Positions 7,470-10,981 of a stretch of DNA of 10,981 nucleotides are shown piece after piece (position 1 is the stretch's first letter; each line of letters opens with the position of its first letter). The notes beneath the pieces are model-generated. The model saw only the letters and a list, made by a program, of their open reading frames with translations. It had not been told where the DNA came from and searched no databases. The stretch lies in NCBI GenBank assembly GCA_031549105.1, contig JAVBQK010000066.1, positions 1 through 10,981 of the forward strand, read 5' to 3'. Source of the DNA: Avichristensenella sp031549105 (lineage in GTDB: Bacteria > Bacillota > Clostridia > Christensenellales > Aristaeellaceae). A program made the position numbers and the translations under genes.

Positions 7470-9011
7470 TTATGTGGTTTCCGTGTGGCTTGGCGGCGGG
7501 AACACGATGTCGGCGCGGACACCGTCCTCCGTGTTCACAATATCGCACACAGCGCCGTGCCGGTCCAGAATCGTCTTGACAATGTACAGCCCCAGGCCGC
7601 TGCCGCCGGTTTTTCGGTTGCGCGACGCGTCGACCCGGTAGAACGCATCAAACAGGCGCGGCAGCGCATCGGCCGCGATATGCACGCCGGTATTTTCAAT
7701 GGAGAAACACACCGCGTCTCCCGCCGTGAAGACACGTACGCGCACGGTTTCACCGTCCGGGGTATGGCGAACGGCGTTTGATACCAGGTTTGCGATTGCC
7801 CTTTGAATCAGCGCAGGGTCGGCATCGATCTCAGGAACGGGATCAATATCCGTTTCCAAAGCAATGTGCTTGCGCTCCAACAATTCCTCGTGAGCCTGGA
7901 GGCATGACCGCACCAGCCGGCCAAGTGCAAAGCGCTCTGAGGACAGCGCCGTGCCCACGCCTTCCGTCCGCGCGATGGTGGAAATTTCCTGCACCATGGC
8001 CTCCATCGATTCGGTCACCACAAGGCAGCGCGCGAGATACGCATCCCGGTCAGCATACACGCCGACATGCCGGATCATCCCCTCAAGCTGCCCTTTGATG
8101 ATGGTGACAGGCGTTTTCAGCTCGTGAGACACGGCGGCAAACAGTTCGGACCGGCGGCGCGTCAAGTCCCGCTCACGCTCCACCTCGCCCGTAAGCGCGG
8201 CATTCGCCTGCTTGAGTTCATCCAGCGCCGCGGACAGGCGCTCCGCGAGGGTATTCAGGCTATCCGACAGCACGCCGATCTCATCCGTGCGGCTGTTGTC
8301 GCACTGCCAGCCAAAGTCGAGCGCCGATAGTTTGCGTGAAATCGCGCTGATCCGCACGATGGGGCGCGTAACGTACCGTGCATACAGCAGCGATCCCAGC
8401 AGAGACACGGCCAAAACTGCCGCCGCAACGCCCGGCAGAATCCTGAGAAAAGCCTCCTGCACCTGATTCACTTCGCGCATGACGCTCGCCACGAGCAGTG
8501 TATAGGGTTCGCTGGCGTCCCGGAACGAAAACGGATAGACGTGCGCCTCGGCGCCGGATATGCTGACGCCATTCACTTCCTCACTGGTGGTGCTTGCTGT
8601 TCCGTTGTTGTATGCGATGGCGGTATTCTGCGTACTTTCAGCGCCAGAATCATCGCTCACCTCATCGCTTTCCACGACTCCGACCGTAACAAAAATCCCT
8701 CCGTAAATGGTGATCTCCGGCGTTTGAACCGAGTAAACGAGGTTGTTCGCCTTGTCCAGAATCGTCAGATTGGTTCGGGTTTGTGCAGCGAACTGGGTTA
8801 GCAGCGGCTTGCAATCCTCAAGTGTTGTCTGTTCAAGCGCCGCTACCAGCGCCTGCGCTTGCGGCTCCAGTTCCTCCGTCAGCGTGGAACGGTAGGATAC
8901 TGGCATGGCCCATGCGATACACGCATACGTCATGCCGCAGGCAGCCGTCAGCAGCAGCGCGGTGATCAGGAACAGCTTGATCGACAAACTCGCCTTAATT
9001 CTCCGGATCAA
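7470..9011 (-). CDS. Membrane sensor histidine kinase of a two-component system
   Basis: This protein is 513 residues long with the chosen start. TM1 is about 12-34, followed by an extracytoplasmic region of about 155 residues (36-190). TM2 is 191-213, the HAMP linker about 214-266, and a coiled coil about 262-285. The HisKA helix carries phospho-acceptor H296 in SHELKTP. The ATPase domain has its N-box at NLVSNAVRH (408-416), ENTG at 439-442 and GGSGLGL at 469-475. It should autophosphorylate and pass phosphate to the regulator encoded just upstream. The sensor region contains an acidic, Ser/Thr/Asn-rich stretch (about 113-148). The start is TTG at 9011, 17 bases inside the regulator gene, giving a natural MIRRIKASLSIKLF beginning behind a GGTGGG purine run. 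The in-frame TTG at 8987 is an alternative, and no ATG or GTG is well placed. The extension up to 9101 is only overlap with the regulator. Confidence 0.95.
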   Translation of the reverse strand: MIRRIKASLSIKLFLITALLLTAACGMTYACIAWAMPVSYRSTLTEELEPQAQALVAALEQTTLEDCKPLLTQFAAQTRTNLTILDKANNLVYSVQTPEITIYGGIFVTVGVVESDEVSDDSGAESTQNTAIAYNNGTASTTSEEVNGVSISGAEAHVYPFSFRDASEPYTLLVASVMREVNQVQEAFLRILPGVAAAVLAVSLLGSLLYARYVTRPIVRISAISRKLSALDFGWQCDNSRTDEIGVLSDSLNTLAERLSAALDELKQANAALTGEVERERDLTRRRSELFAAVSHELKTPVTIIKGQLEGMIRHVGVYADRDAYLARCLVVTESMEAMVQEISTIARTEGVGTALSSERFALGRLVRSCLQAHEELLERKHIALETDIDPVPEIDADPALIQRAIANLVSNAVRHTPDGETVRVRVFTAGDAVCFSIENTGVHIAADALPRLFDAFYRVDASRNRKTGGSGLGLYIVKTILDRHGAVCDIVNTEDGVRADIVFPPPSHTETT

Positions 9012-9675
9012 CGCGGTATCCCACCCCTCGGATTGTCTCAATATAGTCCACGCCGAGTTTCTTGCGCAGATTCTTGACGTGCGTGTCGACAACGCGCTCA
9101 TCGCCGAAGAAATCGTATCCCCAGACCCGATTCAGCAATGCCTGGCGTGTCAGCACCCGGCCACGGTTCGCGATCAGTTCCTTTAGCAGTTCAAACTCCT
9201 TCTGCGTCAGGTCCAGGGCGTCGCCACTTTGATATGCCTGGTAGCCCTCCACATTGAGCGCGAGATCGCGGTGGCGCAGGAGGGACCCACTGCCAGACGG
9301 ATGATCGGATGCGCTGGCTGTTCGCCTGAGCACAGCAGCCACCTTGCGCAGCAGCACGGGCATGGAAAAAGGCTTGGTCACATAGTCGTCGGCCAACAGG
9401 TCAAAGCCTTTGAGCTGGTTTTCTTCGGCGTCCAGCGCCGTCACCAGAACCACCGGCACCCCTGACTCCCTGCGGATTAGCTCGAGCACACCGTATCCGT
9501 CAATTTTCGGCAGCATGATGTCTAGCAGGATCAAATTGAACGGCTGCTGGTGAAACAGCGAGACGGCCTCCACGCCGTCGGACGCGGCGGCGACAGTATA
9601 CGCTTCCGCCTGCAAAAAATTGACGAGCAGCGTTTGAATGTCCGGATCGTCTTCAACGACCAAAATGCGCGGCAT
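8995..9675 (-). CDS. OmpR/PhoB-family response regulator
   Basis: This 226-residue regulator is complete. The receiver domain (1-115) has the acidic pair E8-D9-D10, phospho-acceptor D52 in LLDIMLP, switch Thr T79 and K101 in TKPF. A linker (about 116-130) leads to a winged-helix DNA-binding domain (about 130-222) with the family's ETIRGVGYRV ending. All phosphorylation residues are intact. The ATG at 9675 is preceded by GAGGTGATC (9686-9678), an unusually good match to the 16S rRNA 3' end with 7-base spacing from GAGG. It is the first gene of the five-gene unit, and its 3' end overlaps the kinase start. It probably controls this operon, possibly through the tandem repeat just upstream; that target is inferred. 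Confidence 0.97.
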   Translation of the reverse strand: MPRILVVEDDPDIQTLLVNFLQAEAYTVAAASDGVEAVSLFHQQPFNLILLDIMLPKIDGYGVLELIRRESGVPVVLVTALDAEENQLKGFDLLADDYVTKPFSMPVLLRKVAAVLRRTASASDHPSGSGSLLRHRDLALNVEGYQAYQSGDALDLTQKEFELLKELIANRGRVLTRQALLNRVWGYDFFGDERVVDTHVKNLRKKLGVDYIETIRGVGYRVDPEN

Positions 9676-9692
9676 CGGATCACCTCGGGGTT

Positions 9693-9721
9693 AGTATACC
9701 ACGGGTTTTTGTGTTTTGTGT
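9693..9721 (-). promoter_or_regulatory. Promoter candidate for the regulator-kinase-ABC unit, with tandem repeat at the -35 position
   Basis: On the - strand the sequence reads TGGTATACT: a good -10 (TATACT, 9698-9693) with an extended TGn element. There is no recognisable TTGACA at the right distance. Instead the -35 position is covered by two perfect tandem ACACAAA copies (9721-9715 and 9714-9708). This pattern suits an activator-dependent or extended -10 promoter. A start about 7 bases after the -10 falls at the edge of the ribosome site, giving a leader of only about 10 bases, which weakens the call somewhat. Confidence 0.5.
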
Positions 9722-9812
9722 GAAGGCATCTATGATCGGCAAAAAAGGCATAGTTCTGCACCACAAACGCTGCTTGCTATTTCCCATCATTCAACTCCAC
9801 TCAATTCCGCCC

Positions 9813-10981
9813 CTACTCGATCAAGCTCTCCCCCGTCATCGCCGCAGGCTGCGCAAGCCCCATCAGCTGCAAAACCGTCGGCGCGACATCCGCCAGCCTG
9901 CCCCCCTCCCGGAGGATCATATCCGGCCTGCCTGGATCGATCACCAGCAGCAGCACCGGGTTGCTTGTATGGGCTGTGAACTGCTGGCCGCTTTGCGGGT
10001 CGATCATCTGCTCGCAATTGCCATGATCGCTGGTCACGACAGCCTTTCCCCCAGCCTCCACCACCGCATCTAGCAGCCGCCCCAACTGAGCATCCGTAAT
10101 CTGGCAGCCTTCCACTGCCAGATCGTAATCGCCCGTATGGCCCATTACGTCGGTGTTTGCGTAGTTGATCACAACAAAGCCGTAGTCGCCCGACTGCACC
10201 GCATCGATAGCTGCGTCCGTGATGGCTTCCGCCTGCATCGCCACGCCCGCACTGTCATTTGACTGCACCACAAACCGTGTCTCACCGGGATATGCCTGCT
10301 CCACCCCACCGTTGAAGAAGTAGGTCACGTGGGCATATTTTTCACTTTCGGCAATGCGCATCTGGCTGATCCCCTGATCGGACAGATAGGCACCCAACAC
10401 ATCCTCCAGCGCCACCGGCGGATATGCGACCGATACGTTTTCAAACGCGGCACCGTAGTCGGTCATCGTCACAAAATCAAGATCCAGATACCCGCCCGGG
10501 CGTTCAAACCCGGTAAACTCCCTTTGCGTCAAAGCATCGGTCAATCCCCGCGCACGGTCAGAGCGAAAATGCGAAAAGATGACACTGTCGCCCGGTTGCA
10601 TTGCGCCCAGCGGTTCACCCGTCTCATCCACAAAAACCACCGGCTCCACAAACTCGTCTGTTACGCCAGCCTCGTAACTGGCCGCCAGCGCATCGCGCCA
10701 GCTTGCAGCGGTATCGCCTTCACCCAGCAGCGCGGCATAACCCACCTCAATACGATCCCAGTTGCCATCGCGGTCCATAGGATAGTAACGCCCCGCCATA
10801 CTGGCAAGCGTGCCGGAGCCTAGCGCCTGCATCTTCGCCTCCAGCGCAGCCATATACCCCTCTGCGCTCATGGGAAGCGTATCGCGGCCATCCAGGAATG
10901 CGTGCACGAAAGTACGGTCGCCCATGCCCATCTGCGCGCAGAGCTGAAGCAGCGCATAGAGATGCTCCTGATGGCTATGTA
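9813..10981 (-). CDS. gpmI: 2,3-bisphosphoglycerate-independent phosphoglycerate mutase, C-terminal three quarters
   Basis: This enzyme of lower glycolysis interconverts 3- and 2-phosphoglycerate in the cytoplasm, using two Mn ions and a phosphoserine. The frame is open to the right edge; 388 residues are visible of about 510 for the family. The first visible residues, HSHQEHL, are the family's HSH substrate and metal region. Then come HAFLDGRDT, GRYYPMDRDGNWDR (two substrate Arg), HFRSDRA (two more Arg), IAESEKYAHVTYFFNGG (with the active-site Lys), and the metal ligands in NTDVMGHTG, TSDHGN and TAHTSNP. The catalytic Ser and the first Asp lie beyond the window. The family's usual SPKVATYD stretch is replaced by SNDSAGVAM, which is not a catalytic position. 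It ends as the last gene of its own unit: no enolase follows, only a 137-base gap and the regulator gene. Confidence 0.97.
   Translation of the reverse strand, partial: HSHQEHLYALLQLCAQMGMGDRTFVHAFLDGRDTLPMSAEGYMAALEAKMQALGSGTLASMAGRYYPMDRDGNWDRIEVGYAALLGEGDTAASWRDALAASYEAGVTDEFVEPVVFVDETGEPLGAMQPGDSVIFSHFRSDRARGLTDALTQREFTGFERPGGYLDLDFVTMTDYGAAFENVSVAYPPVALEDVLGAYLSDQGISQMRIAESEKYAHVTYFFNGGVEQAYPGETRFVVQSNDSAGVAMQAEAITDAAIDAVQSGDYGFVVINYANTDVMGHTGDYDLAVEGCQITDAQLGRLLDAVVEAGGKAVVTSDHGNCEQMIDPQSGQQFTAHTSNPVLLLVIDPGRPDMILREGGRLADVAPTVLQLMGLAQPAAMTGESLIE

Noticed and set aside
9012..9101. N-terminal extension of the kinase frame over the regulator
   Set aside because: Those 30 residues lie within the conserved winged-helix coding sequence and do not look like a kinase N-terminus.
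9741..9762. Small GCA/TGC stem followed by six T on the - strand, downstream of gpmI
   Set aside because: Only three strong base pairs are flanked by wobbles. It could help end gpmI transcripts, but the stem is too weak to list as a terminator.
10329..10823. + strand open frame of 164 residues opposite gpmI
   Set aside because: It is antisense to catalytic motifs of phosphoglycerate mutase and has no domain signal of its own.

Overview
The window is chromosomal DNA from a bacterium. I infer a Gram-positive Clostridia-type gut or plant-matter degrader, because of the glycosidase pair, strong GGAGG-type ribosome sites, an OmpR-type two-component system driving an ABC-2 module, and a bacterial cofactor-independent phosphoglycerate mutase. 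Genus or species cannot be read from the sequence. There are eight protein genes, two of them cut by the window edges. I saw no tRNA, rRNA, CRISPR array, insertion sequence or attachment site.

Layout. On the + strand, positions 2-3401 hold a two-gene glycosidase unit: the C-terminal part of a GH78 alpha-L-rhamnosidase, then a complete GH3 beta-glycosidase starting 19 bases after the GH78 stop behind a GGAGG site. Positions 3402-3610 carry no gene but contain a perfect 12-bp inverted repeat that can serve as a shared terminator for the convergent units. All remaining genes are on the - strand. Read in transcription order, these are the C-terminal three quarters of gpmI (entering from the right edge, stop at 9813), a 137-base gap with a promoter candidate, and then a five-gene unit: OmpR-type response regulator, HAMP histidine kinase, ABC ATPase, a 729-aa ABC-2 permease fused to an M1 metallopeptidase domain, and a small ABC-2 permease.

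How it works together. The glycosidases could act in series on rhamnosyl-glucosides, with rhamnose removed first and beta-glucose second. The five-gene unit looks like a self-contained sense-and-respond envelope module: the kinase senses something outside the membrane, the regulator controls transcription, the ATPase powers a two-permease complex, and one permease carries a zinc peptidase predicted to face outside. A strong hairpin followed by a T-rich run lies between the kinase and ATPase genes, so the sensor half and the effector half may be expressed differently.

The most interesting part is the permease-peptidase fusion and its regulation. Permease/M1 fusions as such are, from memory, known as an annotated but poorly characterised class. 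What stands out here is the modified M1 active site, the seven-segment topology and the hairpin upstream of the ATPase.
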